NCBI GenBank assembly: GCA_026225115.1
Contig: JAMFSE010000063.1
Span: forward strand, 1-44,074
Length of the DNA: 44,074 bases
From: Rhodovastum atsumiense
Lineage (GTDB): Bacteria > Pseudomonadota > Alphaproteobacteria > Acetobacterales > Acetobacteraceae
Direction of reading: 5' to 3'
Below are positions 1 through 8,124 of the stretch, one piece after another. A model generated the notes under the pieces. It ran no database searches and was not told the origin of the DNA. It saw only the letters and a list, made by a program, of their open reading frames with translations. The first letter of the stretch is position 1. Each line of letters starts with the position of its first letter. The translations under genes were made by a program, and so were the position numbers.

Positions 1-1379
1 CGCAGCCAGATATGGCCGTTTTCCGGGCTGAAGGAGATGGCGTTGCCGATCAGGTTGCGCAGCACCTGCACCAGCCGGCTCTCCACGCCGCGGACCATCA
101 GGCCCATGGGGGGCGCGTCCAGCGACATGATCGGGCCGTTGGGTTTGCGGGTGGCGTCGTGCATTTCGTTCAGCGTGCCGAGGATAGGGGCGAGGTCGAT
201 TACTTCCATGGTGGTTCGGGAAAGTTCGGAATCCAGGCGCGAGCTATCCGAGATATCAGTGATCAGCCGGTCCAGCCGCGCGACATCCTGGGTCACGATC
301 GCCAGCAGGCGGGAGGCGCGGGTGGGGTCTTCCACGCGCGTGAGGGTTTCGATTGCCGAGCGGATCGAGGATAGCGGGTTTTTGATTTCATGGGCGACGT
401 CGGCGGCGAAGCGCTCAATGGCGTCCATCCGGGCCCAGAGGGCTTTAGCCGAACCGTCCAATGCCCGGGCGAGTTCGCCGATTTCGTCGTTGCGCTCGGT
501 AATTTTCTCGGGCAGGGCGCCGGTACGGGTGCGGCCCTCACGCATTAGCGCAGCCGCACTTGCGAGGCGCAGAATCGGGTTGGCGATGGTGCCGGCGAGG
601 TAGACCGAAACCAGCACGGTCAGAGCAAGCGCCAGCGCGAACAGGCCGAGGATGGAAATCCGGATCGCGAAGACCGCGCGGTCCACCTCATTGGCTTCGC
701 TGGTCAGCAATACGGTGCCGACGCTTTGCTGGCTGGCGTTGACCGGCTCGGCCACGGTGATGAGCAGCTGGCCATCGGCGCTGCGGCGGATGAAAGGTGC
801 GGCTTCCTGGTCCGGCGAGGCGCTGGTCAGCTGCAGGGCCTCGCGGGCGTCGGGCTGCCAACCCAGGGTATTCGGGTCTTCGCCTGCGCCGGAGCCGACC
901 AGCCCGCTGTCATCGGCGGTGCCTGCGACGGAACCGGAAAGATGGTCGTATACAAATCCAACCAAGGTGTTGAGGAGGCTGTGCGACTGCGCCACCGGCA
1001 GGGGTTCGGTAATGATCGCCCCGCCTGGCCCCGGATGCACCCGGGAATTGGCGATCACCTGGCCGTCCGGCCCGTAGATCAACGCCTGCGCATTCGGGGT
1101 TGGTTCGATCAACTGGACCAAAAGCGGCTGGGCCAGATCCTGGTTCAATACCGGCTGGTTGGACTGGTTATTCTGCACGGCACTCTGCGCCAGCGCGCCG
1201 GCGTAAATCCGCGCCTGCTCGCGCAAGGCGGAGACCTCGGCGGCCAGCAAGCCCTGCTGGTATTGGTCCAGATAGAACAGGGCCGCGAAGATGAGCGCCA
1301 CCGGCAGGAAGTTAACCAGCAGAATATCCCGCAGCAGCCGCGACATGCGGGTCCGTCCGGCCCGTGTCCGGCTAGCCAT
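1..1379 (-). CDS. chvG: ChvG-type sensor histidine kinase, C-terminus cut by window edge
   Basis: This is the membrane sensor kinase partner of ChvI (ChvG/ExoS family), which in rhizobia responds to acid and envelope conditions. No stop is reached before base 1, so the end of the ATPase domain lies outside the window; about 459 residues are visible. The ATG at 1379-1377 begins a short basic N-terminus, followed by a membrane segment near residues 20-38, a periplasmic domain of about 200 residues, a second membrane segment near 235-255, a HAMP-like linker, and the H-box VAHEIKNPLSS with phospho-acceptor His330. The N-box (NLIGNAISFSPENG) is just inside the edge. The gene starts 5 bases after the chvI stop, so the two are co-transcribed. 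Family and role come from the H-box, the domain order and the partner gene. The signal sensed here is unknown. Confidence 0.9.
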   Translation of the reverse strand, partial: MASRTRAGRTRMSRLLRDILLVNFLPVALIFAALFYLDQYQQGLLAAEVSALREQARIYAGALAQSAVQNNQSNQPVLNQDLAQPLLVQLIEPTPNAQALIYGPDGQVIANSRVHPGPGGAIITEPLPVAQSHSLLNTLVGFVYDHLSGSVAGTADDSGLVGSGAGEDPNTLGWQPDAREALQLTSASPDQEAAPFIRRSADGQLLITVAEPVNASQQSVGTVLLTSEANEVDRAVFAIRISILGLFALALALTVLVSVYLAGTIANPILRLASAAALMREGRTRTGALPEKITERNDEIGELARALDGSAKALWARMDAIERFAADVAHEIKNPLSSIRSAIETLTRVEDPTRASRLLAIVTQDVARLDRLITDISDSSRLDSELSRTTMEVIDLAPILGTLNEMHDATRKPNGPIMSLDAPPMGLMVRGVESRLVQVLRNLIGNAISFSPENGHIWL

Positions 1380-1384
1380 GGAAG

Positions 1385-2098
1385 TCAGGCTTCCTTGTAG
1401 CGGTAGCCGATCCCGTAAAGGGTTTCGATCTGGTCGAACTCTTCGTCCTCATGGCGGAATTTTTTACGCAGGCGCTTCACATGGCTGTCGATGGTGCGGT
1501 CGTCGACATAGATATTCTCGCCGTAAGCCGCGTCGATCAGCTGGTCACGGGATTTTACCATGCCCGGCCGCGCCGCCAATGCCTTCACCAACAGAAATTC
1601 GGTAACGGTCAGCTGGATATCGAGGCCTTTCCAGAGGCATTGGTGCTTGGTCTCGTCCAGCGTCAGATGTCCGCGGGTGAGCACGCTGGCGGGTGCGGCG
1701 CCGGAGCCCTCGGCCTTTGACGCCTCATTACGGCGCAGCAGGGCCCTTATCCGCTCCAGCAGCAGGCGCTGGCTGAAGGGTTTGGTGATGTAGTCGTCCG
1801 CGCCGAGGCGCAGGCCCATCAGCTCATCGAGCTCATCATCCTTGCTGGTTAGGAAGATGACCGGCATGGCGGAGCGGGCGCGGAGTTTCTGCAACAGCTC
1901 CATGCCGTCCATCCGGGGCATTTTGATGTCCAGCACGGCAAGATCCGCCGGTTTGGCGAGCAGCGCCTGCAGAGCGGATTCGCCGTCCGTATAGGTGCGT
2001 ACTAAAAACCCCTCCTGTTCCAGCGTCATCTGGACCGAGGTCAGGATATTCCGGTCATCGTCAACCAGGGCGATCGTCTGCTTCATATTTTGGCTCAT
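1385..2098 (-). CDS. chvI: ChvI-type OmpR-family response regulator
   Basis: This 237-residue regulator has a receiver domain (about residues 8-122) with the acidic pair in ALVDDDR, phospho-acceptor Asp57 in [12 protein letters not shown] and a Lys in the ITKPFS loop. A C-terminal OmpR winged helix (about 138-235) ends in the DNA-contact stretch [16 protein letters not shown]. It is the cytoplasmic output of ChvG, encoded 5 bases downstream. In rhizobia ChvI controls envelope, exopolysaccharide and acid-response genes and lies next to pckA; here pckA is also close, with one small gene between. The start may be Met1 or Met5; neither has a strong ribosome site. Only 34 bases separate it from the divergent gene at 2133. 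Confidence 0.93.
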   Translation of the reverse strand: MSQNMKQTIALVDDDRNILTSVQMTLEQEGFLVRTYTDGESALQALLAKPADLAVLDIKMPRMDGMELLQKLRARSAMPVIFLTSKDDELDELMGLRLGADDYITKPFSQRLLLERIRALLRRNEASKAEGSGAAPASVLTRGHLTLDETKHQCLWKGLDIQLTVTEFLLVKALAARPGMVKSRDQLIDAAYGENIYVDDRTIDSHVKRLRKKFRHEDEEFDQIETLYGIGYRYKEA

Positions 2099-2132
2099 AT
2101 TGCGGAGTATGGTAGCGGGGAGTGACCGGATT

Positions 2133-2591
2133 ATGGCAGCAGCGCAAGAGCGGGATTATTATTACCAGGCTCGCTTACTTATTCGTAATGCGAAAACCGC
2201 GACATTGGCGACGGGTGAGGGTGGCATGCCGCATGCCGCATTCGTCACCGTGGCGAGCCTGGCGGATCATGTGCCGGTTCTGCTGCTATCCCAGCTTGCG
2301 ATCCATACACGGCAGTTACAAGTCAACCCTGCCTGCGCGCTGCTGATCGCAGGCGAGCCCGGCCTCCCCAACCCGCAGACCACGCCGCGCATTTGTCTTT
2401 CGGGCACTGCGGTAATCACCAATGATCCGGCGGCGCGGGCGAGTTTCCTTGAGCGGCATCCCTATGCCGCCGGCTATGCCGATTTTGCCGATTTTGCGTT
2501 CTGGAACATTGTCATAACGGAGGCGTATTATATTGGCGGTTTTGCGGCGGCGAGCCACCTCGCAATCAGTCAACTCATTGGTCCGCAATAG
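2133..2591 (+). CDS. HugZ/pyridoxamine-phosphate-oxidase-fold small protein
   Basis: This 152-residue protein resembles the split-barrel flavin- or heme-binding family (pyridoxamine 5'-phosphate oxidase-like, HugZ type). The N-terminus matches that family: a helix ([19 protein letters not shown]) leads into a strand pair with [21 protein letters not shown], then a helix holding [15 protein letters not shown], and later [17 protein letters not shown]. An upstream in-frame start at 1995 would overlap chvI on the other strand, so the ATG at 2133 is chosen; GGGGAG lies about 10 bases before it. Members bind FMN or heme, or act on F420 or heme; which applies here cannot be told. It is divergent from chvI across 34 bases and lies ahead of pckA, perhaps under shared regulation (inference). 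Confidence 0.75.
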   Translation: MAAAQERDYYYQARLLIRNAKTATLATGEGGMPHAAFVTVASLADHVPVLLLSQLAIHTRQLQVNPACALLIAGEPGLPNPQTTPRICLSGTAVITNDPAARASFLERHPYAAGYADFADFAFWNIVITEAYYIGGFAAASHLAISQLIGPQ

Positions 2592-2621
2592 TTTCTTTTG
2601 CGGCGCAGCATTCAAATCCAG

Positions 2622-2649
2622 TTGCTACGCTACGTAAAATTGTTATGAA
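2622..2649 (+). promoter_or_regulatory. Weak sigma70-like promoter candidate for pckA
   Basis: TTGCTA at 2622-2627 and TATGAA at 2644-2649 are 16 bases apart, about 44 bases ahead of the preferred pckA start. Each box matches four of six consensus bases. The gap between the preceding stop and pckA (about 100 bases) is less GC-rich than the flanking genes, as promoters often are. Weak evidence. Confidence 0.25.
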
Positions 2650-2692
2650 TTGCCTGGCAGAATTAGAACATCGAAAAAGGAATGAACGAACA

Positions 2693-4309
2693 GTGACCCA
2701 AACGACCGATGACGCGCCGACCAATGACGCTCTTCTACTGGCCGGAACCGGGGTCCAGGCTGCGGCATCGCTGCACGCCAACCTGACGGCGCCGGCGCTG
2801 ATGGCGCATTCGCTGCGCAAGGGTGAGGGGCGTTTGTCGGCCGATGGCGCGATCATTGTGCGCACCGGTATTCATACCGGCCGTTCGGTCGGCGATAAAT
2901 TCGTGGTCGACGAGCCTTCCACCTCGGAACATGTCTGGTGGGGCAAGATCAACCAGAAACTACCGCAAGCGAAATTTCAGGTGCTCAAGGGCCGGGTACA
3001 GGCTTATTTGCAGGGCCGCGAACTTTTCACACAGGATTTATTCGCCGGCGCAGATGCGGCCAATCGCATCCGGGTCCGGCTGGTAACCACCGGCGCCTGG
3101 CAGGCTTTGTTCGCGCGTAACATGTTCATTCGCCCGGAGCCCGCGGAGCTTGAGGGTTTCGAGCCGGATTACGTTATTCTGCATGCGCCGTTTTTCGAAG
3201 CCGATCCTGCGGTCGACGGCGTCAACAGCAGTTCGGCCGTCGTGCTGTCGTTTGCCGAGAAGCTCATTGTCATTGCCGGAACGCAATATGCGGGCGAGAT
3301 CAAGAAATCCATCTTCACGGTGATGAACTGGATATTGCCTGAACGCGGCATCCTGCCGATGCACTGCAGCGCCAATATCGGCAAGAATGAGGATTCCGCC
3401 TTGTTCTTCGGTCTTTCGGGCACTGGAAAAACGACCCTGTCGTCCGATCCCGCGCGCCGGCTGATCGGCGATGACGAGCACGGTTGGGGCCCGGATGGCG
3501 TGTTCAATTTCGAGGGCGGCTGCTACGCCAAGGTGATCGACCTCAGCCAGTCTGCGGAGCCGGAAATCTGGGCTGCTTCACATCGTTTTGGAACCGTATT
3601 GGAAAACGTGGTCGCGGATGCGCAGGGCGATCTCGACCTCACCGATCAGCGTTTTACGGAAAATACGCGCAGCTGCTATCCGGTGCATTTCATTCCCAAT
3701 GTCGAGCTGTCGGGACGCGGGGCCACGCCGAAAAACGTCTTCATGTTGACGGCGGATGCGTTTGGCGTCCTGCCGCCGATCTCCAAACTCAGCCCGAGCC
3801 AGGCGATGTATCATTTTCTTTCCGGCTACACCGCGCGCGTTGCGGGCACGGAGAAGGGCATGGGCTCGGAACCGCAGGCGACGTTCTCCACCTGCTTTGC
3901 GGCCCCCTTCCTGCCGCGCCACCCCTCGGTCTACGGCAAATTGCTGGAATCGCTGATCGCCGAACACGGCGCGTCCTGCTGGCTGGTTAATACCGGCTGG
4001 ACCGGCGGCGCCTACGGCACCGGCAAGCGGATGTCGATCAAACACACCCGGGCGCTGCTGCGCGCGGCGCTGACGGGCGAGTTGGAGAAAACCACCTACC
4101 GCCGCGACCCCTTCTTCGGCCTGCAAATTCCCGAACAGGTGGATGGCGTGCCGAGCGAAGTGCTGGACCCGCGGGCAGCCTGGTCGGACCGCGCCGCTTA
4201 TGACGCAGCCGCCACCGCTCTGGTCAAACGCTTTGAAGACAATTTCGCGACCTTCTCCGACCTGGTGGGTGACGACGTGAAAGCCGCCGCCGTCCGCGCC
4301 GCAGCGTAG
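2693..4309 (+). CDS. pckA: Phosphoenolpyruvate carboxykinase (ATP)
   Basis: It converts oxaloacetate and ATP to phosphoenolpyruvate, CO2 and ADP, the first committed step of gluconeogenesis, in the cytoplasm. The P-loop GLSGTGKTTLSSDP is near residue 240, followed by the metal-binding IGDDEHGWG and the C-terminal adenine-site stretch NTGWTGGAYGTGKRMSI. From the GTG at 2693 the protein is 538 residues, the usual length of the ATP-type enzyme. An ATG at 2645 would add 16 residues of poor quality. AAGGA at 2677-2681 sits 11 bases before the GTG. The four-codon reading frame MNEQ (2682-2696) starts at an ATG just after that ribosome site and its stop overlaps the GTG. Nearness to chvG/chvI matches rhizobial gene order, where ChvI affects pckA; regulation here is inferred. 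Confidence 0.96.
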   Translation: MTQTTDDAPTNDALLLAGTGVQAAASLHANLTAPALMAHSLRKGEGRLSADGAIIVRTGIHTGRSVGDKFVVDEPSTSEHVWWGKINQKLPQAKFQVLKGRVQAYLQGRELFTQDLFAGADAANRIRVRLVTTGAWQALFARNMFIRPEPAELEGFEPDYVILHAPFFEADPAVDGVNSSSAVVLSFAEKLIVIAGTQYAGEIKKSIFTVMNWILPERGILPMHCSANIGKNEDSALFFGLSGTGKTTLSSDPARRLIGDDEHGWGPDGVFNFEGGCYAKVIDLSQSAEPEIWAASHRFGTVLENVVADAQGDLDLTDQRFTENTRSCYPVHFIPNVELSGRGATPKNVFMLTADAFGVLPPISKLSPSQAMYHFLSGYTARVAGTEKGMGSEPQATFSTCFAAPFLPRHPSVYGKLLESLIAEHGASCWLVNTGWTGGAYGTGKRMSIKHTRALLRAALTGELEKTTYRRDPFFGLQIPEQVDGVPSEVLDPRAAWSDRAAYDAAATALVKRFEDNFATFSDLVGDDVKAAAVRAAA

Positions 4310-4317
4310 GTAAGGAA

Positions 4318-4446
4318 GCGCGCCGGCCGCAAAGCATTAATTCTGGCCCATCGGCGTTGTCGTCACCAGCGCCCTGGCCGGAATGACAAAATTTTTTTGC
4401 GGCTGCGCGGGCGGCCAGCCTTTTCAAAAAACGCCTGCTTCCCTTA
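4318..4446. repeat. Diverged copy of the A/T-hairpin intergenic element, between convergent stops
   Basis: This stretch fills the gap between the pckA stop and the stop of the minus-strand zinc-ribbon gene. It shares the layout of the better copies near 11.8, 14.8 and 41.7 kb: an outer AAGCR-type edge, an A-run/T-run block (CAAAATTTTTTTGCGG at about 4386-4401), an imperfect AGCC-TTTTC-AAAAAACGC hairpin near 4418-4433, and the inner motif TTCTGGCCCAT in the opposite orientation near 4341. The minus-strand gene's TAA lies at its right edge. Similarity was judged by eye and this is the weakest copy. It may act as a two-way terminator. Confidence 0.45.
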
Positions 4447-4908
4447 GTGCAGCCCCAGGGCGTCGAATAGCCGCAGGCTAGGCGGCCAGGCGTCGGCGAC
4501 TTGCCGATGCTCCGCCAGTACAACCGCGATGATCACCACCACGATCAGGATCGAGATGCCTAAAGCACGATTGGGCGCCGGCGCAGGCTTTGGCGGCGTC
4601 GGCTTGGATGCGGCCGGGGTCGTCCGTACCGCCGCCAGGGCCGGTGCCGCCGGTTCGATGATTTCGGCAGGCACTTCGGTGAAGGCCATTTGCGCCATGG
4701 AGGCATCGGGTTCGGCGTCGGGTTCGGTTTCCGGCGCGGCTGCCTCGAGGGGCAGCGGCTCCGGCAGCACCGGCTCGACCACTTCCGGCAACGCCGGGGC
4801 CTTGAATTTGGCGCCGCAATCGGCACAGCGCAGCGTCCGCGCCCGTCCGGCAAGGGCGGCATCCGGTACGTCGTATTCAGTGTGACATTGGGGACAGGTT
4901 AGACGCAT
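4444..4908 (-). CDS. MJ0042-type zinc-ribbon protein with one membrane helix
   Basis: The first 40 residues form a zinc ribbon of the MJ0042/zinc_ribbon_5 type: CPQC near residues 5-8 and CADC about 23 residues on, in a frame ending CGAKFKAP. A Pro/Glu/Ala-rich, low-complexity region (about 45-120) follows, then one hydrophobic helix (ISILIVVVIIAVVLA) and a short tail. The total is 154 residues from the ATG at 4908; the longer frame from 4950 adds 14 residues with no support. Such proteins are common beside ftsE in alphaproteobacteria and their function is unknown. The gene diverges from ftsE across about 140 bases and converges with pckA. The domain is clear; the role is not. Confidence 0.85.
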   Translation of the reverse strand: MRLTCPQCHTEYDVPDAALAGRARTLRCADCGAKFKAPALPEVVEPVLPEPLPLEAAAPETEPDAEPDASMAQMAFTEVPAEIIEPAAPALAAVRTTPAASKPTPPKPAPAPNRALGISILIVVVIIAVVLAEHRQVADAWPPSLRLFDALGLH

Positions 4909-4983
4909 GATATCGTTGGCAATGACATTATTGCCGGCAGCGCGCAACAACGCCGATATTAAAACAAAATTTGCGGCGAAAAA

Positions 4984-5001
4984 CCTGCAATGCCTTGCAG
5001 G
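4984..5001 (+). promoter_or_regulatory. Small hairpin upstream of ftsE
   Basis: CCTGCAA and TTGCAGG form a 7-base-pair stem with a TGCC loop, 46 bases before ftsE and in the spacer it shares with the divergent zinc-ribbon gene. No T-run follows. It could be a leader hairpin or an operator; nothing decides between them. Confidence 0.3.
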
Positions 5002-5046
5002 CGCCGGCAGGGTAACGGCAGAGAGAAGGCGAAGCGAGCGAGGCTA

Positions 5047-5727
5047 ATGATCCGATTCGTCGACGTCTGGCTTAAATACCGGCATAATGGGGAGGCTTCC
5101 GCGGCTTCGGCGGACGTGATCTCCGGCATGTCTTTCGACGTGCCGGATGGCGGCTTCCGCTGGCTTACCGGGGCTTCCGGCGCCGGCAAGACCAGCCTGC
5201 TGAAACTGATGTATCTTGCCGAGCACCCCTATCGCGGGCGGATCGAAATTCTGGGTATCCCGGCGGCCCGCATCTCGCGCCGCGAAGCGGCGATGCTGCG
5301 CCGCCGGATCGGCGTGGTTTACCAGGATTTCCGGCTGCTCCCGCATCTTTCGGTTTACGACAATGTGGCGCTGCCGATGCGCCTGGCGCGGCGGCCGGAA
5401 AAACAAATTCGCTCCGACGTTTCCGAATTGCTGCATTGGGTCGGGCTTTCCAACAAGCTTGACCGCCGCCCCAACGAGCTTTCAGGCGGCGAGCAGCAGC
5501 GCATCGCGATCGCCCGCGCGGTGGTCGTGCAGCCGCATTTGCTGCTGGCCGATGAGCCGACCGGCAATCTCGATGACGAGCAGGCCGATCGGCTGATGCT
5601 GCTGATCACCTCCCTCAACCGGCTTGGCACCACGGTGGTGGTGGCGACGCATAATCTCTCGCTGGTTCGCAATTATCCGGCGCCCTGCCTTGAGATCTCC
5701 GGCGGACGGCTGGTTCATGAGGGCTGA
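5047..5727 (+). CDS. ftsE: Cell division ATP-binding protein FtsE
   Basis: This is the ABC-type ATPase of the FtsEX complex, which works with FtsX at the division site to control peptidoglycan hydrolases. It has a Walker A motif TGASGAGKTSLL (near residue 40), Q-loop VYQDFRLLPHLSVYDNV, signature LSGGEQQRIAIARA, Walker B LLLADEPTGNLD and switch His in VATHN. From the ATG at 5047 it is 226 residues, typical of FtsE; the reading frame is open from 4990 but the extra codons look like leader. FtsE usually begins M-I-x-F, as here. It sits six bases ahead of ftsX. Confidence 0.95.
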   Translation: MIRFVDVWLKYRHNGEASAASADVISGMSFDVPDGGFRWLTGASGAGKTSLLKLMYLAEHPYRGRIEILGIPAARISRREAAMLRRRIGVVYQDFRLLPHLSVYDNVALPMRLARRPEKQIRSDVSELLHWVGLSNKLDRRPNELSGGEQQRIAIARAVVVQPHLLLADEPTGNLDDEQADRLMLLITSLNRLGTTVVVATHNLSLVRNYPAPCLEISGGRLVHEG

Positions 5728-5733
5728 CCGGTA

Positions 5734-6654
5734 ATGGCGAAGCGACGCATCAAACCGGCGCCGCGCGCCCGCAGACGGGTTGACCAGCTTGGCCTGCGCA
5801 CGGCGATGGCCGACCGGCTGCTGCCGACGCTGGTCGGCGCCATGAGTTTTTTGGCGGCGCTGGCGATTGCCGGCACGCTTGCCGCCGCCACGCTGGCATC
5901 GCACTGGCAGGGCGATACCGGCTCGGCGCTGACGGTGCAGGTCACCGATCCAGGCGACCCCGCCGTTTCCGGCGGCGTTACCCGGTTGCAAGCCGTCCTT
6001 TCCACACTAAAAGCCAGTCCGAATGTCAGTAACCTGCATCAACTCAGCGCCGATGAAATGAACAGCCTGCTAAAACCCTGGCTGGGCGAAGATGTGACGA
6101 AATTGAATTTGCCCGTGCCCGCGGTCATTGCCGCCAGCTGGAACCAGGCCGGCCCGCCCGATGCGCTTGCCTCGGCGCTCGGCGCCGTGGCGCCCGGAAC
6201 TTTGGCTGAAACCGGGGCCGCCTGGGCGTCCCGGGTGGCGGCGCTTACGAACAGTATTCAGGCCTCGGCGCTCTCGGTGCTGCTGATCGTGGCGCTGGTT
6301 GCGGCCGCGGTGATTTCGGTGGCCACAAGGGCGGGTCTGGCGCAGCGGCGCGAGGCGATTGAAATCGTGCACGGGCTCGGCGCGCTTGATTCCGATATTG
6401 CCGGCAGCTTCGCAATGCGGGCCACAAGGCTGGCGGCAACCGGGTCCGCCATCGGCGCGCTGATCGCACTCCCGGTGTTGCTCTGGCTGGCGCGGCTGGC
6501 CGAACCCTTCGCCGGCGTCCTGCCGCAGAGCAACCTGCCGGTCTTGCCGATGCCGTTGATGGCGTCGCTGCCCGCTTTGCCGGTCGTCGCAGCGCTGATC
6601 GGCTGGGGTACCGCGCAAATTACCGTGCGCGGCTGGCTGCGGCAGCTCGCCTGA
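5734..6654 (+). CDS. ftsX: Cell division permease-like protein FtsX
   Basis: This 306-residue inner-membrane partner of FtsE has the FtsX layout. A basic cytoplasmic N-terminus is followed by a first membrane helix near residues 30-55, a periplasmic domain of about 110 residues (55-170), and three more helices (about 175-200, 225-255 and 270-295). The ERxEI-type stretch QRREAIEIVHGLGALDSDIA lies between helices 2 and 3, as in FtsX. Sequence identity in this family is low, so the call rests on topology, this motif and direct adjacency to ftsE. Its stop overlaps the start of the next gene by one base (TGATG), implying translational coupling. Confidence 0.9.
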   Translation: MAKRRIKPAPRARRRVDQLGLRTAMADRLLPTLVGAMSFLAALAIAGTLAAATLASHWQGDTGSALTVQVTDPGDPAVSGGVTRLQAVLSTLKASPNVSNLHQLSADEMNSLLKPWLGEDVTKLNLPVPAVIAASWNQAGPPDALASALGAVAPGTLAETGAAWASRVAALTNSIQASALSVLLIVALVAAAVISVATRAGLAQRREAIEIVHGLGALDSDIAGSFAMRATRLAATGSAIGALIALPVLLWLARLAEPFAGVLPQSNLPVLPMPLMASLPALPVVAALIGWGTAQITVRGWLRQLA

Positions 6655-7286
6655 TGCCCAGCCGCCGCCGCTTTAAAAGCCGCCGGTTTCATCCGCTGCG
6701 CTGGCTTGTCAACCTTGTCGTTTTATTGGCCGGCGCCTGGGCTGTCGGCTTGCTGTGCTTCATGGTCGTCATCTGGGCAGCCGCGCCGCCCAACCCGATT
6801 CCGCGCGCCGATGGTATTGTCGCGCTTACAGGCGGCGATGGCCGGGTGAGCGCCGCCTTGGCCCTGCTGGCGCAGCGGTCCGCCCCGGCGCTGCTTATTT
6901 CCGGCGCCGGCCGCGGCACCTATCTGGGGGATTTTACCGCCGATGATGCCGCCGCCACCACCTATTATGCAGGTGAAATCACGCTCGGCCATGCGGCGCT
7001 GACCACACGCGGCAATGCCGTGGAGACCGCCGCCTGGGCCAACGCGCGCCACATGCATTCGCTGATCATCGTTACCGCCGATTACCATATGCCGCGCGCC
7101 AGTCTGGAAATTCAGCGCTGCCTCCCCGAGGTGAGACTGATCGAGGTGCCGGTGCGGCCGCCCGCCATTCTGCACTTGTTCGGCCTGCCGACGCTTCGGC
7201 TGCTGGCGGTGGAATACAGCAAATATCTGGTGGTGCGCGCCGGTCTCTCAGACGCGGCCGGCGCGCCGGACGGGACCGGGCAATGA
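6654..7286 (+). CDS. YdcF/DUF218-family membrane-anchored protein
   Basis: This 210-residue protein has a basic start, one membrane helix (about residues 17-42) and a DUF218 (YdcF/SanA/ElyC) domain. Family features seen are ADGIVALTGGDGRVSAA at the domain start, the LLISGAG strand-turn, the acidic patch, TRGNAVETAAWA and the TADYHMPRA loop. DUF218 proteins act in envelope or peptidoglycan processes in enterics; the biochemical activity is unsettled. It overlaps ftsX by one base and plsC by four, so it belongs to the ftsEX operon, which points to an envelope role (inference). Confidence 0.88.
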   Translation: MPSRRRFKSRRFHPLRWLVNLVVLLAGAWAVGLLCFMVVIWAAAPPNPIPRADGIVALTGGDGRVSAALALLAQRSAPALLISGAGRGTYLGDFTADDAAATTYYAGEITLGHAALTTRGNAVETAAWANARHMHSLIIVTADYHMPRASLEIQRCLPEVRLIEVPVRPPAILHLFGLPTLRLLAVEYSKYLVVRAGLSDAAGAPDGTGQ

Positions 7287-7996
7287 TGCTGTTTTTACGC
7301 TCGCTGGCGTTCAACATTGTGCTGTTCAGTACCGGTATTTCGATCGGGCTTTGGCTTCGCGTCAGCCGCAGCCAGGATTCGATCCTTATTTTGCAAGGAG
7401 GCCAGCTTTGGGCACGCATTTCGCTGCGTGCCCTCCGGGCCATTTGCGGTACGCGCATCGAGGTTGAGGGCCGCGAATTTTTGCCGAGGTCAGGTCCGGC
7501 GCTGATCGCGGCGCAACACCAATCGGCTTTCGATATCCTGCTCTGGCTGACCCTGCTGCCGCAGCCGGCCTATGTGCTGAAGCAGGAACTCGTTGATATT
7601 CCGGTGCTGGGCATTTTGCTGCCGGGGGCCGGATTTATCGCCGTCGATCGGGATGGTGCGGCGGCCAGTCTGCGTAAAATGGTGGCGGATTGCCGCAGGG
7701 CGGTCGCAGCCGGACGGCAGATTGTGATTTTTCCGGAGGGGACGCGGGTGGCGCCCGGCGAACGCGGGACCGTCCAGCCAGGCATCGTGGCACTTGCGCG
7801 GAGCCTGAGGCTGCCGGTGATACCCGCCAGCACCGATTCCGGCCGGTATTGGGGCAAGCGTGCGTTCAAGAAATATCCCGGCACCCTGCGGGTGACGCTC
7901 TACCCGCCAAGCCCTGAGACCGCGGATCGCCAGGGGCTGATCGACGCGCTGGAAGACAAATATTACGATCAACGTGTGGATAACTCTGTGCGCTAA
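7283..7996 (+). CDS. plsC: 1-acyl-sn-glycerol-3-phosphate acyltransferase
   Basis: It transfers an acyl chain to lysophosphatidic acid to make phosphatidic acid, at the inner membrane. The catalytic HX4D motif is HQSAFD (His79, Asp84) and the substrate-binding block FPEGTR is at residues 150-155. A membrane helix occupies about residues 8-25, and the GAGFIAVDRDG block lies between the two motifs as expected. At 237 residues it has the usual length. The start ATG overlaps the DUF218 gene by four bases. The acceptor could be another lysolipid, which sequence alone cannot decide. It is the last gene of the ftsEX operon; the 128 bases after it are AT-rich with no clear GC-stem terminator. Confidence 0.92.
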   Translation: MMLFLRSLAFNIVLFSTGISIGLWLRVSRSQDSILILQGGQLWARISLRALRAICGTRIEVEGREFLPRSGPALIAAQHQSAFDILLWLTLLPQPAYVLKQELVDIPVLGILLPGAGFIAVDRDGAAASLRKMVADCRRAVAAGRQIVIFPEGTRVAPGERGTVQPGIVALARSLRLPVIPASTDSGRYWGKRAFKKYPGTLRVTLYPPSPETADRQGLIDALEDKYYDQRVDNSVR

Positions 7997-8124
7997 CCTT
8001 CAAATCTCTTTCGACGTAAGATTTAGAAAAAATTGTAAGCTATTAAAAAATAACACAATTAATCCTTAACACTTTAGATTGCCGCCTCCGGACAGGCCTG
8101 GGGATAAAATGCCATCCGCCGATC

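Noticed and set aside
4984-5001. Riboswitch or attenuator ahead of ftsE
   Set aside because: Only one short hairpin with no competing structure or leader peptide; kept as a weak feature only.
7997-8124. Terminator for plsC
   Set aside because: The spacer is AT-rich with an AATTGT/ACAATT pair only; no GC stem followed by T-run.
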